Of a stretch of 64,000 nt of DNA, positions 38,772 through 49,000 are shown one piece after another (within the stretch, counting starts at the first letter, position 1; every line of letters begins with the position of its first letter). This stretch comes from DAOUJI01 sp965219565 (GTDB lineage: Bacteria > Chloroflexota > Dehalococcoidia > Lucifugimonadales > JAGWBF01). A program made the translations under genes and the position numbers. The DNA lies in assembly GCA_965219565.1 (NCBI GenBank), contig OZ244780.1:2604001-2668000 (forward strand). Reading direction: 5' to 3'. The notes beneath the pieces were generated by a model. The model saw only the letters and a program-made list of their open reading frames with translations, did not search any database and had not been told where the DNA came from.

Positions 38772-38977
38772 ATTCGTCTATCTCGATACATTACTCAAAG
38801 AGCCGAATTTGGACCCGGGAACCGCAAACCACGTCTCCATGCTGTCTCGGTTCCGAGCCGCCGCCGGTCGATTGCCAAGCGACTGCCTCCCTTTCGACGG
38901 GTCAATCCACTCGATTCTTACCAGGATGACGGACCACACGGCACCCTGGTTGCAAACCAACACCCCCCACTGCCAAA

Positions 38978-39170
38978 GTGGCGGCCCGAGTTTCCGGCTA
39001 TCATCTGAACGGCGTCACCCATAAGAACAATAAGGACTCTTCATCCACTTGGTAAGGCCGAAACGCTACTTTTCCAACGACACTTTGTTAGCCCTGAAGA
39101 GCGCCTGTTTGCTACCTGTAATAGGAACTTGTTCGCACTGAGTGTAGATGTGCTACTTTCGGCAGGTGTA
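38978..39170 (-). repeat. Conserved intergenic element, copy C
   Basis: Core CACTTGGTAAGGCCGAAACG, then CCAACGACACTTTGTTAGC, GAAGAGCGCC, GTTTGCTACCTGTAATAGG and GAGTGTAGATGTGCTACTTT. The left flank matches copy A for ~45 bp. It sits immediately downstream of the intact HTH gene and upstream of the truncated GAF gene. Confidence 0.75.
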
Positions 39171-39193
39171 GAGCGCTTCCCCGGCACGTTTCC

Positions 39194-39439
39194 TCAGTCG
39201 GTGAAGATATGACCCAGGCCCAGGTCGTCGGCCAGATCAAGCAGCGCCTTCTGATGAGCCAGGTTGGGCCGCACGCCCTTGCACCTCCAACGTCGTATGG
39301 TGAGGGGGTAGGTCCCGAGACGGCGGGCGATCTCCACCCATGACAGGCCGGACTCCACCTTGAACCGCTCCAGGCGTTGCGGGAAGTCGTCGGGGAAAAC
39401 GTGGGTCCTTCGGCTGTAGTATGTGCGCTGTCTCAGCAT
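39194..39439 (-). CDS. Small HTH (XRE-like) regulator
   Basis: 81 residues: a basic N-terminus MLRQRTYYSRRTHVFPDDFP, then a compact helix-turn-helix (SGLSWVEIARRLGTYPLTIR with RWRCKGVRP) and a closing helix LLDLADDLGLGHIFTD. This is the only intact member of the set; 3'-deleted relatives lie at 19137-19273 and 42670-42807, each fused to the same intergenic element. It may bind that element (inference), or it may be a passenger of a mobile cassette. It lies 64 bp after the Cache gene. Confidence 0.7.
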   Translation of the reverse strand: MLRQRTYYSRRTHVFPDDFPQRLERFKVESGLSWVEIARRLGTYPLTIRRWRCKGVRPNLAHQKALLDLADDLGLGHIFTD

Positions 39440-39503
39440 TGCGCAGGCCTTCCTCTCTCCGTTGCCCGGAGATAGGCGGATAGCTCCTCCGCATTACAGA
39501 GCG

Positions 39504-40661
39504 TCAGCTCCCCGACTCGTCGTGGCCGCTATGCCAGCCCGATCCGAAGGTCATCCCGCCGTCGCTGACCACCCAGACGCGCAGGGACTCCGTGGTCACC
39601 CAGTTGCCCTCTGCGGTCGCCTCGAACGTATCGGCGCCAAAGATGTCGCTGATGTCTTGCCCCACCATGCTTTTGTCGTAGTGATCCACGATCTTGCCGC
39701 TTTCGTCGGCTATGAAGGCGAACCATTCCCCTTCAACGTTCTCGGCGCTGTTGTAGTATTCGATGGTCGCCCTCAGTCCCGCAAAATCGCTCTCGGGGCT
39801 GTTGAAGTATGCGATGGTTCCTTCCAATCCCACTAAACGGAACACGCGGACGGCGGCGGCCACGAAAGACTTGGTGAATTCGTCAGCGATGATGTACCAA
39901 CCGGAGCCGAACAAGAGCCCGTCGTGCCTCACCACCCAAGCGTTCTTGAGCTCCAACTCGCCGGTGTGGTCGGCCCCCAGGCCCCCTCTCTCCGGGTTCC
40001 TGAACACGTAGGGCACCCACTTGCCGTCCTCGGTAGCCGACAGCATCTCCGGCCCGAAGTTGTAGCCGTTGGCGTCGGTGCCCACCCAGCCCTTCAGGTC
40101 CAGCCCCAGGCGTTGGGCGTCGGGATGGCCGATGACCAGATCGTTCTCGTCGATGATGAACACGTACCACTGGCCGTCGATGCTCTCCGGGCGGTTGTGG
40201 TAGGCGAGGGTTGCGTCCAGGCCCTGGGTCTCGTACCTGCTTATGGCGTTATCGACGAAGAACTTGGTGTACTCGGCGGGGGCGGACTTGGGCGGAATGG
40301 AGGCCACCACACCGCGGGCTATCTGTTCGGCCTCCGCTGGCGTGAGACCGTGTTGAGAAACCGGGATGCCTGCGATGGCGGCTTCGACAATCTCCTCCAC
40401 GTCCTTCCGGGTCAGGCCGGGTTCCGGTGGGGGCATGTCCGCCATCGCCTTGCGGATGGCCTCTTCCACGTCTGCGGCGGTGAGTCCGGGTTCAGGCTGA
40501 GGCGGCGCGGGGGCATCAGCCATCTCTGCGCGCACTATCTCCTCGACCTCGGCGGGGGACAGCCCTGTGTCGCTGTCTCCGCAGGCGATAACGAGAACAA
40601 GGCACAGTACGGCTAGCGCCAGTGCGACTTTGTTCATCTTCCAGTCAGTTGAAAGCTTCAT
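39504..40661 (-). CDS. Double-Cache sensor lipoprotein, copy 2
   Basis: 385 residues with the same plan as the protein at 13114-14268: lipoprotein signal (VLCLVLVIAC), helical PxPEPGLT repeats, two Cache-like domains, C-terminal GGMTFGSGWHSGHDE. The DNA from about 40,052 up to 40,735 is nearly identical to 13,656-14,340, whereas the 3' half has clearly diverged apart from the last ~70 bp, which is identical again. This mosaic suggests gene conversion or a partial duplication. It lies 45 bp after the Ig-like gene at 40707, as in copy 1. Confidence 0.8.
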   Translation of the reverse strand: MKLSTDWKMNKVALALAVLCLVLVIACGDSDTGLSPAEVEEIVRAEMADAPAPPQPEPGLTAADVEEAIRKAMADMPPPEPGLTRKDVEEIVEAAIAGIPVSQHGLTPAEAEQIARGVVASIPPKSAPAEYTKFFVDNAISRYETQGLDATLAYHNRPESIDGQWYVFIIDENDLVIGHPDAQRLGLDLKGWVGTDANGYNFGPEMLSATEDGKWVPYVFRNPERGGLGADHTGELELKNAWVVRHDGLLFGSGWYIIADEFTKSFVAAAVRVFRLVGLEGTIAYFNSPESDFAGLRATIEYYNSAENVEGEWFAFIADESGKIVDHYDKSMVGQDISDIFGADTFEATAEGNWVTTESLRVWVVSDGGMTFGSGWHSGHDESGS

Positions 40662-40706
40662 TTCCTATTGCGCCGGGCTAGGTATGGCAGGGGCCGTCTG
40701 CAGTCG

Positions 40707-42383
40707 CTAGAGGCCCCCGATGCCGCGACTCCCATCAACTTTGTGGTTCGAGTCCTCACCCATTTCGGGTGTCACGCCTCCGGGGTTGGGCTGGTAGGCA
40801 ATTTCCGTACCGGTGGCCTTGATGGCCTGGCCACTGGGCACAAATGCATTAACTCCGTTGCTATCGCTATCATCCTCCAGGACTGTGTACTCGAACACCA
40901 ATGTGTCCGTGCCATTGCCCGAAGCGTACTCGGCGTGTCCCCGCGTCCACTCCGAGCCAATTTGCAGAATGGCGATGACGTAATCTCCCGCGGTCACGTT
41001 CTGGCCGAAGTTGACGCTCACTTGAATGACCTCGTCCCGGCCGTAGGTGTCCGACCTTAAAATGGGAGTGGAGGTGATGGATATGGTCTTGGGATAAGGC
41101 TGACCGTTTACTTTGTGGCCGGACTGGTTGGTAAGGCCGGTAAATGTTGGAGTCACTACAGTATCCGTGCCATTGAATTTGATTGTCCCGCTGCCGCCGA
41201 TGCCATGAACGACGCCGTCTTCAGTCCAGGTCCCCAGCAAAGTGACGCCGTCCGTATCGCTGTCAGCAGTTTGCACGGTGTAACCGAACACCAGGGTTCT
41301 AGTGCCGGAGCCACTCCGATACGTCGCGCCCCTCCAACCTGAATCGCCGCCGGAGCCTACTCGAAGGCTCAGGTGGCGGCCGCCCTCCACGTCCAACGCC
41401 GCGTTGAACGTAATGGAGAACTCGACGGTCTCACCGTACCGGTAGGTGTCGCCACTGGCGGGGGTTGAAGTGATTTCGGTCTTGACGCCGACCAGCGCAA
41501 GACCGCCGTCCACCTTGTGTCCAGACTGGTTGTCTATGCCGGCATAGACGCGATATGCCACAGTGTCGCTTCCCACGGCTGTAACCGCCGTGTGGTTGAA
41601 GAAGTTGCGCCACCGGCCGAAGCTGTCCTGGTAGCCGCCGCCCATACTGATGCCTTCGGAGTCGCTGTCCGATGACTTCACTGTGTAGCCAAACACCAGC
41701 GTATCCGAGCCGGAGCCCCGGAGGTAGTCGGCGGACTGCCAGTTCGACCCAACCCTCAGGCCAAGCACCGGGTTGCCATCCACTTCCACATCCGTGCTGA
41801 ATGTGGCGGAGATCTCAATGGTCTCGCCCACTCCGTAGGTATCGTCTCTCGCCGGTGTTGAGGTAACTTCGACGCCCGTGATGTTTGGATCGTCATCAAT
41901 GATGGTGATTTCGCACTTCTCGTCCCGTTCCGGGTCGTTGCGGTCCACCACATTGTCCACGGGTGTGAAACGAGCCGTGAATGTCTCGTTGCCTTCGATC
42001 AGGCTGTCTTCCCTGGTCTCGAAGGTGCGCTTTGCCCGGTTGGCCCTACGCTCGGAATCATTGCCCCATATGGCGCCTGTGCTCTGGTGTACGTAGTCGG
42101 AGGTACCGGCAGTACCGTCGTCGGTGTGCCAGTAGGCGCCGAAAGCCACGTCGTGCTGGTGGTTAGTCACGCGGACCAAGAAGACGTCCACGGACTCGCC
42201 CTCCCTGACCTCCGTGGTGGGACATTCAAGATAGAACTTTGCCTGGTCAGCAAGGACCGGGGTCGGGGCCTGGACCACCATCAGCCAGACCAGGGCCGCT
42301 AATGCCAGGGCCGCTAATGCCAGAGCCGCCACAGCTACCATGCGCGCTGGCCACCCGACCATGCTTGCGTTCTTGATCATCAT
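40707..42383 (-). CDS. Secreted protein with Calx-beta-like and Ig-like domains
   Basis: 558 residues from the ATG at 42383 (GTAGGAGG seven nt upstream), not the longer upstream frame. Signal peptide/membrane segment (AVAALALAALALAALVWLMV). Residues ~45-165: Calx-beta-like domain (VREGESVDVFLVRVTNHQHD and FETREDSLIEGNETFTARF). Then three Ig-like repeats (VTSTPARDDTYGVGETIEIS, EITSTPASGDTYRYGETVEF, ITSTPILRSDTYGRDEVIQV) ending NHKVDGSRGIGGL, as in the 14314 gene. The ~125-nt leader is nearly identical to that of the FN3 giant. Confidence 0.75.
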   Translation of the reverse strand: MMIKNASMVGWPARMVAVAALALAALALAALVWLMVVQAPTPVLADQAKFYLECPTTEVREGESVDVFLVRVTNHQHDVAFGAYWHTDDGTAGTSDYVHQSTGAIWGNDSERRANRAKRTFETREDSLIEGNETFTARFTPVDNVVDRNDPERDEKCEITIIDDDPNITGVEVTSTPARDDTYGVGETIEISATFSTDVEVDGNPVLGLRVGSNWQSADYLRGSGSDTLVFGYTVKSSDSDSEGISMGGGYQDSFGRWRNFFNHTAVTAVGSDTVAYRVYAGIDNQSGHKVDGGLALVGVKTEITSTPASGDTYRYGETVEFSITFNAALDVEGGRHLSLRVGSGGDSGWRGATYRSGSGTRTLVFGYTVQTADSDTDGVTLLGTWTEDGVVHGIGGSGTIKFNGTDTVVTPTFTGLTNQSGHKVNGQPYPKTISITSTPILRSDTYGRDEVIQVSVNFGQNVTAGDYVIAILQIGSEWTRGHAEYASGNGTDTLVFEYTVLEDDSDSNGVNAFVPSGQAIKATGTEIAYQPNPGGVTPEMGEDSNHKVDGSRGIGGL

Positions 42384-42509
42384 GACGATGCCTCCTACCA
42401 ACTTGTCTTCAACACAGAGCACGTGACGCCCGAAAGCCCTTCGTTTCGTTGCATTGACACCCGTTCTGCCTTCATGAAAGCGGGCGGCGCTGGGCAAGAC
42501 AGACCAGAA

Positions 42510-42660
42510 CTCGGCGTCACCCACAGAAACAGTAAAGACTCTCCAGCTTCTTGGTAAGGCCGAGACGCTACTTTTCCAACGACACTTTGTCAGCTTTGAG
42601 GAGCGCCAGTTTGCTATCTGCTAATAGCAACTTGTTCGCGCTGATGTGCAATAGTGCTAC
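42510..42660 (-). repeat. Conserved intergenic element, copy D
   Basis: Core CTTGGTAAGGCCGAGACGC, then TTTTCCAACGACACTTTGTC, GAGGAGCGCC and the hairpin TTGCTAT-CTGCTA-ATAGCAA. It lies about 130 nt upstream of the 42383 start. Together with the following leader it matches the region upstream of the FN3 giant, and on its distal side it is fused to a truncated HTH gene. Confidence 0.75.
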
Positions 42661-42669
42661 TTGGCCCCT

Positions 42670-42807
42670 TCATGGGCCTCTACCGAGACGGCGGGCAATC
42701 TCCGCCCACGGCAGGCCGGACTCCTCCCGGGACCGCTCCAGGCGTTCCGGGAAGTCGCTGGGGAAAACGTGAGTCCTTCGGCTGTAGCAGGTGCGCTGTC
42801 GCGGCAC
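42670..42807 (-). pseudogene. Truncated HTH regulator gene next to element copy D
   Basis: From a GTG at 42807 the frame reads VPRQRTCYSRRTHVFPSDFP, then ERLEREESGLPWAEIARRLG-like sequence, and stops at RGP. The recognition helix and C-terminus present in the 39194 gene are gone. It shares its breakpoint with the relic at 19137-19273. Confidence 0.7.
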
Positions 42808-42947
42808 GGCGCCCCTCCTCCAACAGAGCGAGTCAGGCTCCTGCCTACGGGAGCGCCCGGCCTCTCCAGATTCTGAACGCGCCGTGGAATGTGGAGCGCT
42901 GCCTTCCGTCGGCTGTACGCTCCCTGGCGTTGGGAGAGTCCGGTTGG

Positions 42948-42967
42948 GGCGGGATGGCGATCCCGCC
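42948..42967 (-). terminator. Perfect 8-bp hairpin downstream of the FN3 giant
   Basis: GGCGGGAT-cgcc-ATCCCGCC on the minus strand, about 75 nt beyond the stop at 43040, preceded by AAAAGGCCCGCACACATGG as after the Calx-beta giant. U-tail poor. Function as a 3' end or stabiliser is inferred. Confidence 0.5.
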
Positions 42968-43039
42968 TCAACTTCCATGTGTGCGGGCCTTTTGCGCTGG
43001 CCGGGAGGCCTGGCAGGAAAGCCCCGGGCGCACCTCGCC

Positions 43040-46000
43040 CTATCCGTCCGGCCCGGAGACCACCAGCTCCAGCCGGTTGGACAGGGGACGTCCATCCTCG
43101 GTGCAGATGGCCCCCTCGGCCTCGCAGTCCGTGGTTATGGGCAGCACGATGGTCACGTCGCCGTTGCCGTCCGGCTGGATGTGTATCTTCCGCTTGATGT
43201 TGACGCCCTTGTCGATACGGGTCGCCCTGGTCACCGTGCCGCCTTCGACGGTGAAGGCATAGTCCCTCAGGACCAGGTAGCTCAGATTGAACTCCTCGCT
43301 GAAGTGCAGCTCGAAGGTGAACACGGTCGAGCCGTCATGGGACTGCGCCACGTTGTGGAGGCTGGCGGTCAGGGGCGCCGTCGTCACCGCTTCAGTGGCC
43401 TCCTCCGTGTCGTTGATTGCCTCCCTGAACCTAACCCAACCTGCTGCCGCGTTGCCCGCCAAGTCTCTGGTGCGGGCAGCGGCCGTGTCCGAAGGCGGGG
43501 TATAGTGGAGGGCCACGTAGTCCTCTGCCGTAGCCGCCTCCGCGAGGGTCAGCTCCACTGTGTTGCCATTCACGGAAACGGCATCCACCGCGCGCCTGGT
43601 TTCCTCATCCTGCCATGACGCGTCATCGCACCGGCACGTCACCCTCACATCGAAGGCATCCGCCGGTGGCGCAGACCCTTCGTCCAGAGCCTCGTTGTAC
43701 AGCACTGTCAGGGTTGCCCCGTCCACTCTGGACCTCACCACCTCCGGCGCCCTGGTCTCCCGGGGGACGGCGTTCTTCCCAGCCGAGGCCGGACCCTCTC
43801 CGAACTGGTTGGTGCCCATGACCCTGACCGTGTACTCCACGCCCTCGGTCAGCCCATCGATGGTATGGTTGGTCCCCGTCACCGTCTCCTCGGAAACGTC
43901 CTCGGGCGTGTCCCAACTGTCCGCCGCCTCCTTCCACTGCACCTTGTAGCCGGTTATGGGTGAGCCGCCGTCGTTGGCTGGCGCTTCCCAATACAGGTCC
44001 AGCGCATTCTCGTCATGGGGCGAGACGTTCAGGTGATCAGGGGCGTCCGGCGCCCTCGCCGTTAGCGGGTCCGTCGGGTCGCTGTTCTCAGGCTCAGCGT
44101 TCTGCTGCGAGACACCGCCGGCCGGCGTGCCCGTCGCCTCGGAGGAAGCCGGACCGTAGTAGCCCGCAACATTGATGGCCACTACCCGTACGGCGTACTC
44201 CGTCCCGCCGGTCAACCCGGTGATCGTATAGGTCGTGCCGAACGCCTGCTCTTTGGATACGTCGGCCTCCGTGTCCCAACTGACGCTGGCCTCCTTCCAC
44301 TGCACCACGTATACGTCGATGTCGGACCCGCCGTCGGAAGCGGGCGCTTGCCAGGATGCAACCAGTTCCTGGATCTGACTCCCTCTAGTCACCGTCAGGT
44401 TCAACGGTTGCGTGGGCGCTCCGGCGTCCACTACCGCCGTGGCCGGGCTGCTCAGCGTCTCCTGGTTGCCCGCGGCGTCGGTGAAGGACACGTTGACCTT
44501 GATGGTCTTGCCCACGTCGTCGGCCACCAGGGCGTAGGTATCGCCGGTGGCTCCCGCGATGTCCGTATCGGCGGTCCCGTCGTTGCCAATCCACTGGTAC
44601 GCGAAGCCGGGGTTGGTCAACCCATCCTCATCGGCGATGCCTGTAACGTTCGCCGTGAGGGTCTCGCCTACCTGGGCCATGCCGTCTATGGTGGGCTGGC
44701 CCGTGGCGTCGGTGTTTGGCTTGGCCACTACCTCGCCTGTGGGGTCGCTGGGCAACGATTCCGCGTTGCCCGCGTCGTCGGTGAAGGACACCCGCACCTT
44801 GATGGTCTTGCCCACGTCGTCGGCCACCAGGGCGTAGGTATCGCCGGTGGCTCCCGCGATGTCCGTATCGGCGGTCCCGTCGTTGCCAATCCACTGGTAC
44901 GCGAAGCCGGGGTTGGTCAACCCATCCTCATCGGCGATGCCTGTAACGTTCGCCGTGAGGGTCTCGCCTACCTGGGCCGTGCCGTCTATGGTGGGCTGGC
45001 CCGTGGCGTCGGTGTTTGGCTTGGCCGCTACCTCGCCTGTGGGGTCGCTGGGCAACGATTCCGCGTTGCCCGCGTCGTCGGTGAAGGACACCCGCACCTT
45101 GATGGTCTTGCCCACGTCGTCGGCCACCAAGGCGTAGGTATTGCCGGTGGCTCCCGCGATGTCCGTATCGGCGGTCCCGTCGTTGCCAATCCACTGGTAC
45201 GCGAAGCCGGGGTTGGTCAACCCATCCTCATCGGCGATGCCTGTAACGTTCACCGTCAGCGTCTGGCCCACCTGGGCGGTGCCGCCGATGGTGGGCACCC
45301 CCGTGGCTTGAGTGTTAGCCTCGGCAGCTACCGCCGCCGTCGCTTCGCTGGTCAACGTCTCCTGGTTGCCCACGTCGTCGGTGAAGGACACCCGCACCTT
45401 GACGGTCTTGCCTTCGTCGGCGTCGGTCAGGGTATACGTTGAGTTGGTCGCGTCCTGAATTTCCGCGTCGTCGGCCGACCACTGGTATGTGAAGGTCGCT
45501 TTATCCAGCCCGTCGGCGTCGACGATGCCGGAGGTGTCCGCCTCAAGCGTCTCACCCACACGAACTGTCCCTATGATGGCAGGCGCACCGGTTGCCTCGC
45601 TGTAGGGATCCGGTCCCACTGTCGCCGTCGCTTCGCTGGTCAACGTCTCCTGGTTGCCCGCGTCGTCGGTGAAGCTCACCGCCACCTTGATGGTCTTGCC
45701 CTCGTCTTCGGACACCAGGATGTAGGTATCGCCGGTGGCTCCGGCGATGTTCGTATCGGCGGTCCCGTCGTTGCCAATCCACTGGTACGCGAAGCCGGGG
45801 TTGGTCAGTCCGTCGGCGTCGGTGATCCCGGAGGTGTCCGTCTCAAGCGTCCCGCCCACGCGGGCGGTCCCGGTGATGGTGGGCCCGTCGAACGGTTCGC
45901 GGGGGATACCCGAGAGTGTGTTTGAGTCCTCGCTCCAGTCGACCTCGCCATGCGCGAAAACACGAGCGTCGTATTCCACGCCATTGGTGAGGCCCCTGAT

Positions 46001-49000
46001 TTTGCTCGTCAAGTAGGGGATGTCCTCGATGGGGCCATACCCATAGTAGGGTCCACATGTCCAATTTGCGCCGTATTTCTTAGACTTGTCGCTGGGAATG
46101 ACGCACCAGGTGTAATCGTGGATGCTGACGCCCCCGTCGTCAGTGGGGCGGTGCCATCCCAGGGTGAGCGTCCCGTCGCCGGCGATCACCTTATCGAGGA
46201 TGGGCGGTGAGGGTTTTGCTCCCGGCCGCTGTCGGAATGATTCGGACCATTGGCCATGGCCCACGGCGTTAACCGCACGCGCCTGCCACAAGTACCATGT
46301 GCCGTTGGTCAGGCCTGTTACATCGTACGATAACATCCCCCAGAAAACCCCTACTCCCCACGGTTCCAAGTCTTCCAAGAGGGTCCAGTTGGCGTCGGAC
46401 TTGTCCGGCGCATTCGCGCGAATGTAGCGCACGTCGTAGCTGGTGATGGGGGACCCTCCGTGGTGGGGCGGGGGGTTAACGGATATCCACATCTCGCCGT
46501 CCTCGCTGAACGGTATCATTTTGGCACGCGAGGGCGCGGAGGCGAATCTCTTCTTGGCGCCGGCGGACCAAGGGCCCTCGCCGGCGGCGTTGACCGCACG
46601 GATCTGTATCTCGTAATTGACCCCTTTGACCATCCCTTGAAGGGTCGTATACAAGTCGCCAGTCCCAATGTCTTCCAAAATGAACCATTCGCGGGACTCA
46701 AATGAATACGTGATCCAGGGCATATCGTAGTAGTCATGCTGGAAAAGCCGCAGGTCATAGGAGGTGATAGCGGAACCGCCATTGTCGGCGGGTGGGCTCC
46801 AGGCAACCTTGAGCAGCGCGTGGGAGGGGGGGCCGATTTCCTCGGGGGGCCGGGTGTCGAGAGTCAACGAGTCGATTGCCGGGGCGCCGGGCCTTGTCAT
46901 CGGGGTTCCGGCGCGGGCGCCGGACCAGGGTCCGGGGCCCGTGGATTCGACCGGTCGAATCTCCACCTCGTACTTCACTCCGTTGGTCAGCCCGCCAAGA
47001 TCGTACCTCAGCTCTCCGGAATTCCAGACCCCGGCCTGCACGGTCCGGTTGGCGTCCGACTTGTCCGCCGCGTCGCTGTGAATGTAGCGCAGGTCATAGC
47101 CGGTAACCGCGGCTTCCTCGCTGGAGGCGGTCCAAACAATGGTGAGCGTTTCATCCCCCGGAGTCACCGAGGCGATGGAGGGCGCGCCCGGACCTGCCCA
47201 GGGCGTTCCGGTGGCAACGGCGGACCAGGGGCCGTCGCCGACTTCGTTGGTGGCTAATACCCTCACCGTGTATTCCACCCCGTCGGTCAGCCCAGTTATG
47301 GTATGAGCCTTTCCGGTCACTGTCTCTTCGGAAACGTCCGCCGGGGTGTCCCAGCTACCGTCGGTTTCCCACTGCACGGTGTACGCGGTGATTGCCGACC
47401 AGCCGTCGGATGCGGGCGCTTGCCAGGAAACGTCCAACTCCTGGCTGTTGGCCCTGGAGACCCTCAGGTCCAGAGGCTCTGCCGGGCGGACGGGCGCCGG
47501 CGTCACTACTGCTGTATCCTCGCTGGTCACCGTCTCCTCGGTGTTCCGGTCGTCGGTGAAGGACACCTTCACCTTGATGGTCCTGCCCTCGTCGTCGGCC
47601 ACCGGGGTGTAGGAGGACTCGGTTGCGTCTGGGATCTCGGTGTGGGTGTTCCCGTCGCTCCTGACCCACTGGTAGGCGTACGAAACGTTGGTCAGACCAT
47701 CCTCGTCGGCGATGGGCGATGGGTCGGCCGTCAGGGTCTTGCCCACCTGGGCCGTGCCGCTGATGGTTGGCAGGCCCGTGGGCCGGACATTTGGCTTGGG
47801 CGTATCGTTCGTCACCGGTTCGTCGCTGTATGAGGGGGCGTGATTGCCCGTCGTGTCCTGGACGCGCTGCTCCCCGGTGTCCTGCGGCGCTGAGTAGCTC
47901 AATGCCACGGTGTCTCCATACATAACCGCAGACGCCAGCGTAAGACTCACTGAGCTCCCGGACACAGAGACTTTGCTAACCTCGCGGGCGGCGCCTGCCA
48001 CCAGCACGCTGAAGGCGCTGGTGGCAGGCGTGGAGTTCACGTCCAACGCATCGTCGTAGGTCAGGGTGATGGTGGGACCGTTTACCCGGGCGGTCAGGAG
48101 TTCGGGCGGGGTCGTGTCCCCAGGCGTGGCGGTAATCTCAGCGGCCTCACCCTCGCCCACCCCGTTAACCGCCACTACCTGGACGGTGTACTCGACTCCG
48201 TTGGTCAGGTTCCGAACGGTGTGGGAGAGGCCGCTCACCGACGCCTCTCGCGACGAGTGGTACTCCTCACTTCTCGACTTCCACCGCACCTTGTATCCCG
48301 TTACGGCAGAGCCGCCATCCGAGGCGGGCGCGCCCCAGGAGAACGACAATTCCTCGTTCTCGTCAGTCGGGACTTGCAGGTTAAAGGGAGGACCGGGAGG
48401 GTCCGGTGGAGGTTTCACCTCGGTCGTCGCGGCGCTGGGCACAGACTCCGCGTAGCCGCCCCGGTCGGTGAAGCTCACCCGCACTTTGATGAAGCGGCCC
48501 TCGTCGGCGGCCACAAGGACGTAGCTGGCGTCCGTCCCTCCCTCTATGTCCTCTTCATCGGTCCCGTCGCTGGAAATCCACTGGTAGTGGAACTTCACCC
48601 GGTCCAGGCCGTTTTCGTCCTCTATCCCCGATTCGTCCGCCGTCAGGGCATCGCCCACCCGGACCGTACCGCTGATAGTGGGAGCGCCGGTCGCACGGCT
48701 GTTGGTCGGCTCGGGCACGTCGTCCCAGTTATGGAATTCCGCTCCGGTGGGTCTCACCATGGACGAATGTTCCGACCACTGTGACGATCCCAGAGAGTTG
48801 GTGGCGCGAACCCGGAAGTAGTAACGGCTTTCGGGGGTCAGACCCCTGATGATCGCTCCTGGCCCGTAGAACGCGATGCTAAGGCCGTTGCCTGGCAGAT
48901 CAAACCAGTCACTATAGAGAGCCTGCACGTCATATGATTCTGCCCCCGGCGCCTCGTCCCACTCCAGGTCCACCATCCCCTCGTAGATCGCTGTTGCGGC

